From contig JBFLYC010000005.1 of the NCBI GenBank assembly GCA_040756735.1, forward strand, positions 91,533 through 155,532: a stretch of 64,000 nucleotides of DNA, given 5' to 3'. The stretch's first letter is position 1; each line of letters starts with the position of its first letter. The position numbers and the translations under genes are program-made. Below, in pieces: positions 8,993 through 17,067 of the stretch. The notes below the pieces were generated by a model. The model worked only from the letters and a program-made list of their open reading frames with translations, did no database searches and had not been told where the DNA came from. Source of the DNA: JBFLYC01 sp040756735. Lineage in GTDB: Bacteria; Bacillota; DSM-16504; Desulfitibacterales; Desulfitibacteraceae.

Positions 8993-10007
8993 TAAAACAC
9001 TATTTTGGAAGGATTGGAAATTAACCAGATTGTTGTTTTACCTGGCAGCATTTTTGATTTTTTGGGATCTGCCCATGAATTACTTCCGTTTATTAAATCA
9101 GATAGAATTGGAAGGGTTAAATAATCTTTGGTTTGAAAGGATGCTGCTCAGTCCGCTATTATTAGGGACCGGTTCTCAGATTTTCCTCATAATTGTGCTG
9201 CCTGTTGCTGCTGCGGCTCTTTTGATAGGTGAGGAAAGAAGACGGAAGACTTTAGAGTTCTTAAAGGTATCCCCTTACACTATTCATGAAATTTTTTTCA
9301 ATAAAATATTGGTAGGCCTGACGGTTATACTTGCGCCTTACTTGATTAATGGATTAATAATGATTGTAATGCGTTTAGCAATTGCAGACTTAGCAGCAGG
9401 ATATCAAGTTATGCATGTGCTAAACTGGTTTTGGATGACCATGACTCTGGTAATCGCATTTTTTAGCTTTAGTTTCCTGATAGGAATGGTAGCCGGCACT
9501 ACTACAGTACAAGTGGTTCTAACTGGGATTTTTATGATATTTCCCTTGGGTTTCTTGTTCTTGATAGAATCAAATATCATCATCTTAAGCCATTATCTTG
9601 GCTTTGACGGTTATTTCAGCATTTTAAGGCATATGGAAAATATTGCAGAATACTTGGTTCTGCCTGCTTATATTGACAGCTACGCCTTTGGGCGAATGAA
9701 TATGATTAATCAAGGGTTGATACTTTTATCAGCATCACTGGGCATGATTGCTTTCAGCAAAATCCTATTTGACAAAAATCAAATGGAAAGAAATGGCGAG
9801 GTTTTGATGTTTAAACAGCTGGAAACTTTTTTTAAAGCTGGGGTAGCTTTTTGTACCATGCTGCTTATGGGTATGATGTTTGCCAGGGTATTTACCGTCT
9901 TAGGTCAATCCACCGCCTTAGAATTAGTTATTGGGTACATTGTAGGGTTGGGATTAGGTTGGTTTATTCCCAATTACTTGATAAAGGTTAGGCGTGCTAG
10001 GGTCTAG
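8967..10007 (+). CDS. ABC-2 type transporter permease
   Basis: The 346-residue protein has about six membrane segments in the ABC-2 pattern, including LLLGTGSQIFLIIVLPVAAA near residue 65 followed by the conserved GEERRRKTLEFLKVSP loop. It pairs with the ATPase upstream. The ATG at 8967 follows GGGAGGGGAAGGG. It ends in TAG; the next in-frame stop is twelve codons later. A strong hairpin terminator follows at about 10045-10120, so the sigma-GntR-ABC block ends here. Confidence 0.88.
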   Translation: MLLKIFPYNKTLFWKDWKLTRLLFYLAAFLIFWDLPMNYFRLLNQIELEGLNNLWFERMLLSPLLLGTGSQIFLIIVLPVAAAALLIGEERRRKTLEFLKVSPYTIHEIFFNKILVGLTVILAPYLINGLIMIVMRLAIADLAAGYQVMHVLNWFWMTMTLVIAFFSFSFLIGMVAGTTTVQVVLTGIFMIFPLGFLFLIESNIIILSHYLGFDGYFSILRHMENIAEYLVLPAYIDSYAFGRMNMINQGLILLSASLGMIAFSKILFDKNQMERNGEVLMFKQLETFFKAGVAFCTMLLMGMMFARVFTVLGQSTALELVIGYIVGLGLGWFIPNYLIKVRRARV

Positions 10008-10044
10008 ATTTGGCGAAAGGATTATTGGCGAAACGATTATGTTT

Positions 10045-10120
10045 AAGAGAATTTATACCGGTGAAATTAATCTTGTTTTAATGGTTAAAATCATTGGTTA
10101 TAAGTTCTCTTATTTTTTTT
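10045..10120 (+). terminator. Rho-independent terminator after the ABC operon
   Basis: AAGAGAATTTATA (10045-10057) pairs with TATAAGTTCTCTT (10099-10111) apart from one wobble. A long T-rich tract follows. The loop is large (about 40 nt). Confidence 0.7.
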
Positions 10121-10227
10121 AAATTTTTTTTATTTATAGTGTAACAAAATGGGTTTTTAAGTTACTAACTAAATAAGAAAACCAAAAACATGATCCAATG
10201 TAGCATGTTTTAATGAGGTGTTTGACT

Positions 10228-11727
10228 ATGACACATGATCAGACTTTAAAATGTGCGGTAATTCAGGACCTGCTGCCGATCTATGCCGATGGCGAACTAA
10301 GCGCCCTTACTGAGAGCATGGTAAGGGAACATCTAGTTGAGTGTGAAGCATGCCGGCTGGAACTGGAGGCTTACCGCAGGCCTTTGTTCACCGGTCTAGT
10401 TGATGACAGTGAAAAAGAATTATTCAAGAGCAGGGATTTTTTTGGTTTAGCTTTATTGCCGGGGTTAAGGCGAGTTGCCTGGATCGGTGTGGTTGCCATT
10501 TTGATTGGCGCCAGCAGTCTTGCTTTTGCAGCATTTAAAATGGGGCAAAGCATAGCATTACAGGACCCTGTTTACAAGCGGGCTGTTAAAGAAGATCTTT
10601 TTTTGCGCGTCCACCAGACAAAGCAGTTGGGCCCCTATGAAGTTACGGTTTCCAGACTGCTCCTTGACAATACGCAGACAGTAGTCTTTTATAACACAAG
10701 CCCTGCCCTTGAGGAGCAGGACCGCTTGCAGATAGTTCTGAAAGATCAAGAAAATACAACTTACGAGCTGCTTTCAGGTTTTAGTTATGGAGGCAAGGAG
10801 CATGTGATGAACATGCAGGCAGTAGACCCTACTGCTCAGGAATTAAATATTGAGTTTCAGCTTGAAGGCACACCTGCGGAAGCTGTTTTTAAGGTAGCGG
10901 TTGATCCTGCCGCGGTGCAAGCCAGCACCAGCCAGTGGTGGCCGGGTATTAAGAGGGAGATAGGACCAGTAAGGATTGACCTAGAAAGAGTGATTCTTGG
11001 ATTAACTAAGAGTCAGGTCAGTATAAGAGCCTTGTGGCCTCTTGACGCCCAGATAAGGGGTATAGGTTTGGGCAAACTGCCCCCCCTTGGACCTATAGTG
11101 GGAGAAGACGGGAGGGTAAGGAGCGCAGGCGGAGGGTTTTTTAATGTATCCAGAGAAGCTAGAGATTTGCCTCTCACTGATGAATATGCTTCTATGATTG
11201 ACCTGACAAATAAAAGACATATTAAGATTCAAAGCATTGGCTATCAAACGGATTCCTTCACAGGGGGCATCACTGCTACCTTTGATTTTGAGTCTATCTC
11301 TGAGCCTACTTCCCAAATACAGTTTTCCTTGCCCCAACTGTATCTTTACAAAAATGTTAAAACCGGCGAGGAAATCACAATTTCCCTTGAAAAAGGTCAA
11401 GAACAGGAAATGGAGTGGGTTTTTAAAGCAGGAAACCAGGAGGTCATTATCAAGCGCATTTTTTTGGATGAACATATACTCAGTGTTGAATATCATATTC
11501 CTAGCGGCGGGGAAGGCTCAATGCCTGACTACCTGCCAGAACTGGTTCTGGTCAGTGAAGATGGTTTTGACAGACAAGGCAGGCTGACATCAGCGATAGG
11601 TTCGGAAGGCTCCATAGAGTTTTATGTCAATGGGGATGGTCCTTGGAAAATAACACTCAACAGTTTAGGTGAGCTTTTGTCAGGCAACAGGAAATTTGCT
11701 TTAAATGCGCCTAGTATTAATTATTAA
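10228..11727 (+). CDS. Zinc-finger anti-sigma-like membrane protein
   Basis: The 499-residue protein starts with an anti-sigma zinc-finger (zf-HC2) region: LLPIYADGELSALTE followed by the H-x3-C-x2-C motif in REHLVECEACRLELE. One membrane helix (about 77-97, WIGVVAILIGASSLAFAAF) precedes a large extracytoplasmic part of beta character similar to DUF4179/DUF5643 anti-sigma ectodomains. Such proteins hold an ECF sigma factor at the membrane until an envelope signal releases it. Unusually, a sigma-like gene follows 24 bases downstream rather than preceding it. The ATG at 10228 follows GAGGTG; an ATG 15 bases upstream is weaker. Confidence 0.78.
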   Translation: MTHDQTLKCAVIQDLLPIYADGELSALTESMVREHLVECEACRLELEAYRRPLFTGLVDDSEKELFKSRDFFGLALLPGLRRVAWIGVVAILIGASSLAFAAFKMGQSIALQDPVYKRAVKEDLFLRVHQTKQLGPYEVTVSRLLLDNTQTVVFYNTSPALEEQDRLQIVLKDQENTTYELLSGFSYGGKEHVMNMQAVDPTAQELNIEFQLEGTPAEAVFKVAVDPAAVQASTSQWWPGIKREIGPVRIDLERVILGLTKSQVSIRALWPLDAQIRGIGLGKLPPLGPIVGEDGRVRSAGGGFFNVSREARDLPLTDEYASMIDLTNKRHIKIQSIGYQTDSFTGGITATFDFESISEPTSQIQFSLPQLYLYKNVKTGEEITISLEKGQEQEMEWVFKAGNQEVIIKRIFLDEHILSVEYHIPSGGEGSMPDYLPELVLVSEDGFDRQGRLTSAIGSEGSIEFYVNGDGPWKITLNSLGELLSGNRKFALNAPSINY

Positions 11728-11751
11728 AGAAAATGTTGTCGGGGTGTTTAT

Positions 11752-12192
11752 ATGAAAGATAACACTTATGCAGTTAAGTTATACAATTTGACATACCGTT
11801 TAACGGGAAATGGCAAGGACGCTGAAGAGTTGTCCTTAATGGCTGTTGATGAAATGTTAAGTCAGGGTATGTCCATCAATAGAGAAGATTTTTTACTCAT
11901 CTTTGCCCGTGAGGTTGCCAGGCTGGTCCAAGATCGCTGCAAGCAAGAAAATCTACAATGCCCAGCTGATTTGGATAGGACTCCCCACCTGCAGTTAACT
12001 TTAAACAGCTTGCCGGTGAAAGAAAGGATGGCAGTGGTGCTGAGGGATATTTGTGGGTTTTCTTGTGCAGAAATGGCGTTCATTATGGGGGAAAATAATC
12101 AGGAAGCTTATAAACACCTTAGTATGGGGCGGCTAAAACTATGTAAAACTCTTAAAGAAAAAAGACTAAAGAGCATTCTGGTGAAGCTGTGA
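11752..12192 (+). CDS. Divergent ECF-like sigma-70 family protein
   Basis: The 146-residue protein resembles ECF sigma factors: an N-terminal YNLTYRLTGNGKDAEELSLM stretch (region 2.1-2.2 like) and a C-terminal region 4 (LNSLPVKERMAVVLRDICGF, then SCAEMAFIMGENNQEAYKHL). Region 2 is short: the usual FxxWLxxIARN core is replaced by FLLIFAREVARLVQDRCKQ, so it may be a degenerate or regulatory sigma-like protein. It follows the zinc-finger protein by 24 bases with GGGGTG before the ATG and probably forms a pair with it. Confidence 0.72.
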   Translation: MKDNTYAVKLYNLTYRLTGNGKDAEELSLMAVDEMLSQGMSINREDFLLIFAREVARLVQDRCKQENLQCPADLDRTPHLQLTLNSLPVKERMAVVLRDICGFSCAEMAFIMGENNQEAYKHLSMGRLKLCKTLKEKRLKSILVKL

Positions 12193-12280
12193 AGCAAAAT
12201 AGAAATAAATGAAAATCTCTTGTTTTCACAGGGTTTTCTTCGTTTTTATTTTGGTAGGTGTGAACAGTTTGACGCTAACC

Positions 12281-12696
12281 TTATATTTGAATAGGATCTT
12301 TTTCTTTAGATAATTTTCTATCCTTAAGCATTTCTCCAATGTATGTTGAACCCAATATAAAAAGCCCGCCAATAATCTGATGGAATGATAATGTCTCTCC
12401 GATAAAGATCACACTGAATAAAATATCATATAAAGGCTCTAAATAACTGTAGGACACTATTTCAACAGTTTACAACAATATTTTGGCAAATGAAAGTTTG
12501 CTTGCTGCCCCTGTTAACCCAATAAATGTTACTGTGGTCAATATAAAGGGGCCAATGGCACCGACAATGGCATTAATTTTTAATCCTTCCTCTGCAGTAC
12601 CCCCACGGAAAATTAGATAAGCTGCAGAAAAGTTTATGAAGCCGTACATTGCTCGAATTAAAGGCCATGGTCAAAGCTGTAGTAAATGTGTCCATA
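12281..12696 (-). pseudogene. EamA/DMT-family permease remnant
   Basis: The minus strand holds consecutive pieces of an EamA transporter in different frames. A start MDTFTTALTMA is followed, after a frameshift, by LIRAMYGFINFSAAYLIFRG and AIVGAIGPFILTTVTFIGLT up to a TAA near 12470. In another frame come SYLEPLYDILFSVIFIGETL and GGLFILGSTYIGEMLKDRK, ending at 12281. Intact family members are about 300 residues. What remains is under half of that with at least two frame breaks, so the gene is dead. Confidence 0.75.
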
Positions 12697-12910
12697 TTAT
12701 TGTGCATCCCCTTACTGAAAAGCTGTTTGATATAGTATTAGCAATAAGAAGCATTTCATCCTGTAATCCCCTTTTATAATGATTAATCTTGGAGTAGGAG
12801 GGGTTAGCTTTTTGTCCATCTTATGATATAATTAAGGATGGCTTTACATTTTATGGAAGATATTTAGATTTTTTTATGACTATATATTTACTAGAATAGA
12901 GGTGTAAACT

Positions 12911-14143
12911 ATGTATCGCAATATGGTTGTCACAGAAGTTGGAAAGCTTGAAAAAGAACTGGTTGACCTTGCTTGTGATCTGGTAAAAATTGATTCTCAA
13001 AATCCCCCGGGAAGATATGAAGAAATAGTTGGTTATTTGGAAGGCAAATTTAAGTCCTGGGGTATTCCCGCCGAAACACATAAAGTTCCGGAGGAATTTC
13101 TGGAAGAACAAGATGTATCATATCCTAAGTTAAACATATTGGCTTCAATAACAGGCCAAGAACCTGGTCCTACCTTGATATTCTTGGCCCATTTGGATAC
13201 TGTCCCCGTAGGCAAAACCAGGGATTGGACCTATGAACCCTTAGCTGCTCAAATACATGATGGGAAAATATTTGGCAGGGGCATAGTAGATTGCAAGGGA
13301 AGGCTTGCTGCTTATGCTGTAGCGGCGGCAGCTTTAAAAAACTCTGGGATGCCTTTTAAGGGCAAGCTGATTGTAGCTGCGACCTGTGATGAAGAAACAG
13401 GAGGCAGCCTGGGCGCAGGATATCTTGTTCAACAGGGCTTGTTAAGGGGAGAAATGGCTGTGGTTGAAGGCTATTCAAACCAGATAATCAGAGCCATGTG
13501 TGGAGTTCTGGAAATGAAAATCATAGCCAAGGGTAAAGCTGCCCATGCAGGTTGGAAGTGGAAGGGCATTAATGCCATAGAAAAGATGGCAAAAGTTATC
13601 GAAATTCTAAATGAACTTCAAGGTGAACTTCTGCAGGAACCCTCAAAAATTGAAGGAATACCCTGTACCGGCATAAACATAGGAAAAATCGCAGGTGGCA
13701 CCAAGTCCAATGTTGTACCTGATTATGCTGAAATTGAAATAGACATTAGAGTGATGCCTGAACACACCATTGAAGAAATCAGCCAAAGGGTGCATGCTAA
13801 AATTAAACTTCTTCAGGAAAAAGACCCAGAAGCGGAATACATTATTGAGGAGAACAAGGAGACCAGTATTCCTCCCACAATTATTCCTTTAGACAGCCCC
13901 CTCATTGCAAGTCTGCAAAGGGCTGTGCATTTTGTGGAGGGAAAGAATCTGCCGGTTTTAGGGGTCCCCATTCAATCCGATGCGCGTTGGCTGTTGGATG
14001 CAGGAATTCAAGCAATAAACTACGGCCCTGGCACTCCTGACAACAAAGTTCATGGGGTAAATGAATACATTGAAATAGATAATCTAATCACTTCCACAAA
14101 GGTCTTGGCAGCCATGGCAGCAGAGTTATTGGTAGTTACTTAA
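12911..14143 (+). CDS. M20-family metallopeptidase/deacylase (ArgE/DapE type)
   Basis: The 410-residue protein has the M20 zinc-site pattern: HLDTVPVG (His and Asp near residue 97), GRGIVDCKG (bridging Asp), DEETGGSLGAG (catalytic and zinc Glu) and a late H in DNKVHGVNEYIE. A dimerisation domain sits between (KGKAAHAGW). Such enzymes cleave N-acyl amino acids, succinyl-diaminopimelate or dipeptides; the substrate cannot be read from sequence. It stands alone with a terminator behind it. The ATG at 12911 follows GAGGTG. A second M20 member lies at 29757. Confidence 0.9.
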   Translation: MYRNMVVTEVGKLEKELVDLACDLVKIDSQNPPGRYEEIVGYLEGKFKSWGIPAETHKVPEEFLEEQDVSYPKLNILASITGQEPGPTLIFLAHLDTVPVGKTRDWTYEPLAAQIHDGKIFGRGIVDCKGRLAAYAVAAAALKNSGMPFKGKLIVAATCDEETGGSLGAGYLVQQGLLRGEMAVVEGYSNQIIRAMCGVLEMKIIAKGKAAHAGWKWKGINAIEKMAKVIEILNELQGELLQEPSKIEGIPCTGINIGKIAGGTKSNVVPDYAEIEIDIRVMPEHTIEEISQRVHAKIKLLQEKDPEAEYIIEENKETSIPPTIIPLDSPLIASLQRAVHFVEGKNLPVLGVPIQSDARWLLDAGIQAINYGPGTPDNKVHGVNEYIEIDNLITSTKVLAAMAAELLVVT

Positions 14144-14229
14144 TTACTTTCCAAACAAATGTTCTATAAATATATTGGAAAAATTGCTCAAATTAGTGCA
14201 ATATTTTGCATAATGCATATAATTGCATA

Positions 14230-14269
14230 CTAATAACAGGAACCAAGGCGCCTGTTATTAGTTTTTTTT
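14230..14269 (+). terminator. Rho-independent terminator after the M20 gene
   Basis: CTAATAACAGG (14230-14240) pairs perfectly with CCTGTTATTAG (14251-14261), followed by a run of seven T or more. Confidence 0.88.
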
Positions 14270-14469
14270 ATATCTATTATGAAAAAAATCATATTTACAG
14301 GCAGGATTACGGTTAAGTCGTATAGAATACTTAAATACCCGTCATAAATAAATTTTATTTTGCATATGCTTGTTACAAAAAGAACTATTAATGAGCAGTA
14401 TGCCCGGCATATGCTTGCAGCAAAAATAGAGATACAGGGTAAATGAAAGTTGGGAGGAGGGGGTATTCC

Positions 14470-14600
14470 AGTAAAAGAGAAAGGTTAGAAGTGTGTGGGT
14501 TTATTGAAGTTTGTGGTTTATGTTTTGGTGATTTGTGGGTTAGGTTTTTGTGAGTATTTGAAACTTGTGTGGATTGGTGAAATTTTAAATTAGGAGGGTG
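14470..14600 (+). other. C-depleted G/T-rich leader before the YeiH-like gene
   Basis: From 14470 to 14563 (94 bases) the plus strand has no C at all, and only one C occurs between 14470 and 14604. The stretch contains loose repeats of a TTTGTGGGTT-like word. No ORF and no known riboswitch fold is recognised; an RNA lacking C can form few Watson-Crick helices, so an unstructured leader is plausible. Confidence 0.5.
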
Positions 14601-14606
14601 AAGGCC

Positions 14607-15926
14607 TTGAGTCAGAACGCACAGAAAAGACCTATTTTTGAAGGTATTTTTTCTAAGGAAGACTGGTTTGTTGTCTGGTTAGGTTTTGGTATTATTGTTC
14701 TTGGCGCCCTTGGCATACTTCCCAAAACTGTTCTTCCCGCAAGATGGGGCAGGGAAGGCGGTTTTGACATACTTACATCTATTCCCGCCAATATCATAGG
14801 CGGAATTGTTGTTACAGGGATTATCTGCTTAATCATCTTTAGTATTTCAATGTTTTTTACAAATAGGAAGGAAATGCCTAAATTTGCCATGGCGTTTCCT
14901 GTTGTATTCTTAATAGCTATCCTTGCTTACATCCTAGGAAATTACAATCCATGGAGACATTATGGCTTTAATGATGTTATCTGGGCTCTTGCATTAGGTT
15001 TATTAATTAGTAATACAATTAGAACACCTGACTTTGTTAAACCTGCAGTACGTACAGAGCTGTATATTAAGACAGGATTGGTTCTCCTGGGCGCATCTAT
15101 TCTCTTTAACCGTATGATGGAATTGGGGGTATTGGGTTTAGGGGTTGCCTGGCTGGTAACGCCTATCGTAGTAATTTTCATGTACTGGTATTCCCAAAAG
15201 TTCCTGAAAATGCAGGATACTAGGGGTATGGCAATTACCATTGCTGCCGCCACTTCAGTTTGTGGTGTTTCAGCGGCTATTGCAGCCGGCACAGCTGCAA
15301 AAGCCAGAAAAGAAGAAATATCCCTTGCCATTTCAGTTACTCTTATCTTTACCGTTTTAATGATGATCGGTATGCCTGCCTTGGTTGTGGCAATTGGCAT
15401 GGATCCCATTGTGGGAGCTGCCTGGATGGGTGGTACAATTGACTCTACAGGCGCTGTTGTTGCAGCAGGCGCCATGCTTGGCGAAGATGCCATGCAGGTA
15501 GCATCAGTTATTAAGATGATCCAGAATATCTTGATTGGTGTTATTGCATTCTTTGTCGCCGTGTACTGGGTTATTGCTTATGAAGGTAAATCTGCTTCAG
15601 AAGCAAACGTAGGGGCATCTGAGATTTGGTTCCGTATGCCAAAGTTCATCATCGGTTTTGTTGCTGCATCTTTAATTTTCTCATTCATACTTCCTAGTGA
15701 AACAGTGAGCAGCACACTAAGTATAGTAAATGGCTACCGGGGCTTTTTCTTTACTCTGGCCTTTGTAAGTATCGGCCTTGAATCCAACTTTGCTGATATG
15801 GCTAAACTTGTTAAGGGCGGCAAGCCGTTAACCCTGTACATTATCGGCCAATCCTTCAACCTGGTATTAACACTAATCGCAGCATACATCTTCTTCAGCG
15901 GCAATTTCTTCTCACTGCCATTTTAA
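14607..15926 (+). CDS. YeiH-type putative sulfate exporter (PSE family, UPF0324)
   Basis: The 439-residue membrane protein has about ten to eleven hydrophobic segments. Recognisable family stretches are GLVLLGASILFNRMMELG, ITIAAATSVCGVSAAIAA, GAAWMGGTIDSTGAVVAAGA and FVSIGLESNF. The UPF0324/PSE family includes SuyZ/TauZ-type proteins, proposed to export sulfate or sulfite from organosulfonate breakdown. That fits the taurine genes 19 kb away, but no linkage is visible here. Two starts are possible; the TTG at 14607 lies nine bases after AGGAGG and is preferred to the GTG at 14598. A terminator follows at 15976. Confidence 0.85.
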   Translation: MSQNAQKRPIFEGIFSKEDWFVVWLGFGIIVLGALGILPKTVLPARWGREGGFDILTSIPANIIGGIVVTGIICLIIFSISMFFTNRKEMPKFAMAFPVVFLIAILAYILGNYNPWRHYGFNDVIWALALGLLISNTIRTPDFVKPAVRTELYIKTGLVLLGASILFNRMMELGVLGLGVAWLVTPIVVIFMYWYSQKFLKMQDTRGMAITIAAATSVCGVSAAIAAGTAAKARKEEISLAISVTLIFTVLMMIGMPALVVAIGMDPIVGAAWMGGTIDSTGAVVAAGAMLGEDAMQVASVIKMIQNILIGVIAFFVAVYWVIAYEGKSASEANVGASEIWFRMPKFIIGFVAASLIFSFILPSETVSSTLSIVNGYRGFFFTLAFVSIGLESNFADMAKLVKGGKPLTLYIIGQSFNLVLTLIAAYIFFSGNFFSLPF

Positions 15927-15975
15927 TGAGAAAGTAACCTTTAGAAATTAGACATAGAAAGCATCAGAAATGGTG

Positions 15976-16020
15976 AAATCCCATAGAATAGGGTTAACCT
16001 GTTTTATGGGATTTACTTTT
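15976..16020 (+). terminator. Terminator after the YeiH-like gene
   Basis: AAATCCCAT (15976-15984) pairs with ATGGGATTT (16006-16014), followed by ACTTTT. Confidence 0.7.
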
Positions 16021-16101
16021 ATGGGATAATTATTTTGGGCTAATCAATTATTTAGTCGCTTTTTTAAAGGAAATCATGGCGGTGTTGGAGAAGAATAATA
16101 A

Positions 16102-16475
16102 GGTCAGGGGACACACCTCCCTTGTAAGCGTAAACTCTTGGTTTGGAGGAATGTCCCCAACGTAGGTCAGGGGACACACCTCCCTCGTAAGCGTAAACGC
16201 TTGGTTTGGAGGAATGTCCCCAACGTAGGTCAGGGGACACACCTCCCATTATTGGAGGTGAGANNNNNNNNNNNNNNNNNNNNNNNNNNNNNNNNNNNNN
16301 NNNNNNNNNNNNNNNNNNNNNNNNNNNNNNNNNNNNNNNNNNNNNNNNNNNNNNNNNNNNNNNCTTGGTTTGGAGGAATGTCCCCAACGTAGGTCAGGGG
16401 ACACACCTCCCTCGTAAGCGTAAACGCTTGGTTTGGAGGAATGTCCCCAACGTAGGTCAGGGGACACACCTCCCA
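16102..16475 (+). repeat. Tandem array of 63-bp palindromic units
   Basis: Units of exactly 63 bp begin at 16102, 16165 and 16228 (each with GGTCAGGGGACACACCTCCC) and recur after the N gap. Within a unit the arms GGAGGAATGTCCCC and GGGGACACACCTCC can fold into a hairpin with small mismatches. The units differ by only a few bases (for example AAACTC/AAACGC). Because 63 is a multiple of three, frames stay open through the array, but codon content gives no sign of a protein. A lone half-motif (GGAATGTCCCC) recurs near 16582. Confidence 0.85.
16264..16363. other. Assembly gap of 100 N inside the repeat array
   Basis: Exactly 100 N bases, the conventional size for an unknown gap. The 127 bases to its left (16137-16263) are identical to the 127 bases to its right (16364-16490), so the two contig ends overlap. 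The real array length is unknown and the gap may not exist. Confidence 0.95.
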
Positions 16476-16616
16476 TTATTGGAGGTGAGAAGTTAGAGGT
16501 AAGAGGTTGGATTTAAGTATTGCTTCGAAGCATCTCTAGAGGTCTCACATCTAACATCCCACTTCCCACTTCTAGTATTGAGGAATGTCCCCAATAATAA
16601 TAGGAGGTGGCAATAA

Positions 16617-16943
16617 ATGAGTATAGACATCAAAGCGAAGGAACTAGCAGATGCAGTTAAAGAAAGCGAGGAATTTAAAAACTTAACATCTGCTCATGCA
16701 AGGTTGAAGATTGACATAAGCGCTCAAGATTTGATCAGGCAGATCCAAAAGCTGCAGGAAAAAGCCTTTGAAGCACAGAGGCAGGGGACGCCTGCAGACA
16801 AATCGATAATTGATCAGTTGAAGGCTCTTGAAGTTACTGCCCAGCAAAATGATACCTTGAACAAACTCTTTAAAGCTCAAGAAAAGTTCAATATGTTGAT
16901 GCATAATGTAAGCGAAAAAATCAGCTCTGAATTATATAAATAA
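16617..16943 (+). CDS. YlbF/YmcA family protein
   Basis: This 108-residue, wholly helical, charged protein matches the YlbF/YmcA (Com_YlbF) family. In Bacillus subtilis these proteins form a complex acting with RNase Y in mRNA processing and affect competence, sporulation and biofilm formation. Characteristic are KELADAVKESEEFKNL at the start and QFDQLKALE-like helices in the middle (here IDQLKALEVTAQQN). The ATG at 16617 has GGAGGTGG upstream. It is monocistronic, with a terminator at 16965. Whether it partners RNase Y here is inferred from the family only. Confidence 0.82.
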   Translation: MSIDIKAKELADAVKESEEFKNLTSAHARLKIDISAQDLIRQIQKLQEKAFEAQRQGTPADKSIIDQLKALEVTAQQNDTLNKLFKAQEKFNMLMHNVSEKISSELYK

Positions 16944-16964
16944 ATTGATAGTACAATTCTCGGT

Positions 16965-17000
16965 AAGAAGCAGGATAATTATTATTCTGCTTCTTTTATA
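16965..17000 (+). terminator. Terminator after the YlbF-like gene
   Basis: AAGAAGCAG (16965-16973) pairs with CTGCTTCTT (16987-16995), followed by TTATA. Confidence 0.75.
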
Positions 17001-17067
17001 TTCCAGCATAATAATCCTTTAGCCACACAAAATAGGTTTAGATTATTTCATAATGGAGCAAATGTTT

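Noticed and set aside
14340..14420. Sigma-54 promoter near the repeated GCATATGCTTG words before the YeiH-like gene
   Set aside because: The GG and GC elements are nine, not ten, bases apart, and no sigma-54 activator is present in the window.
16102..16475. CRISPR array
   Set aside because: The units are contiguous and nearly identical over the whole 63 bp, with no variable spacers and no cas genes.
16048..16496. Open reading frames on both strands through the 63-bp repeat array
   Set aside because: They stay open only because 63 is divisible by three. The translated repeats have no ribosome sites or protein-like composition, and some run through N bases.
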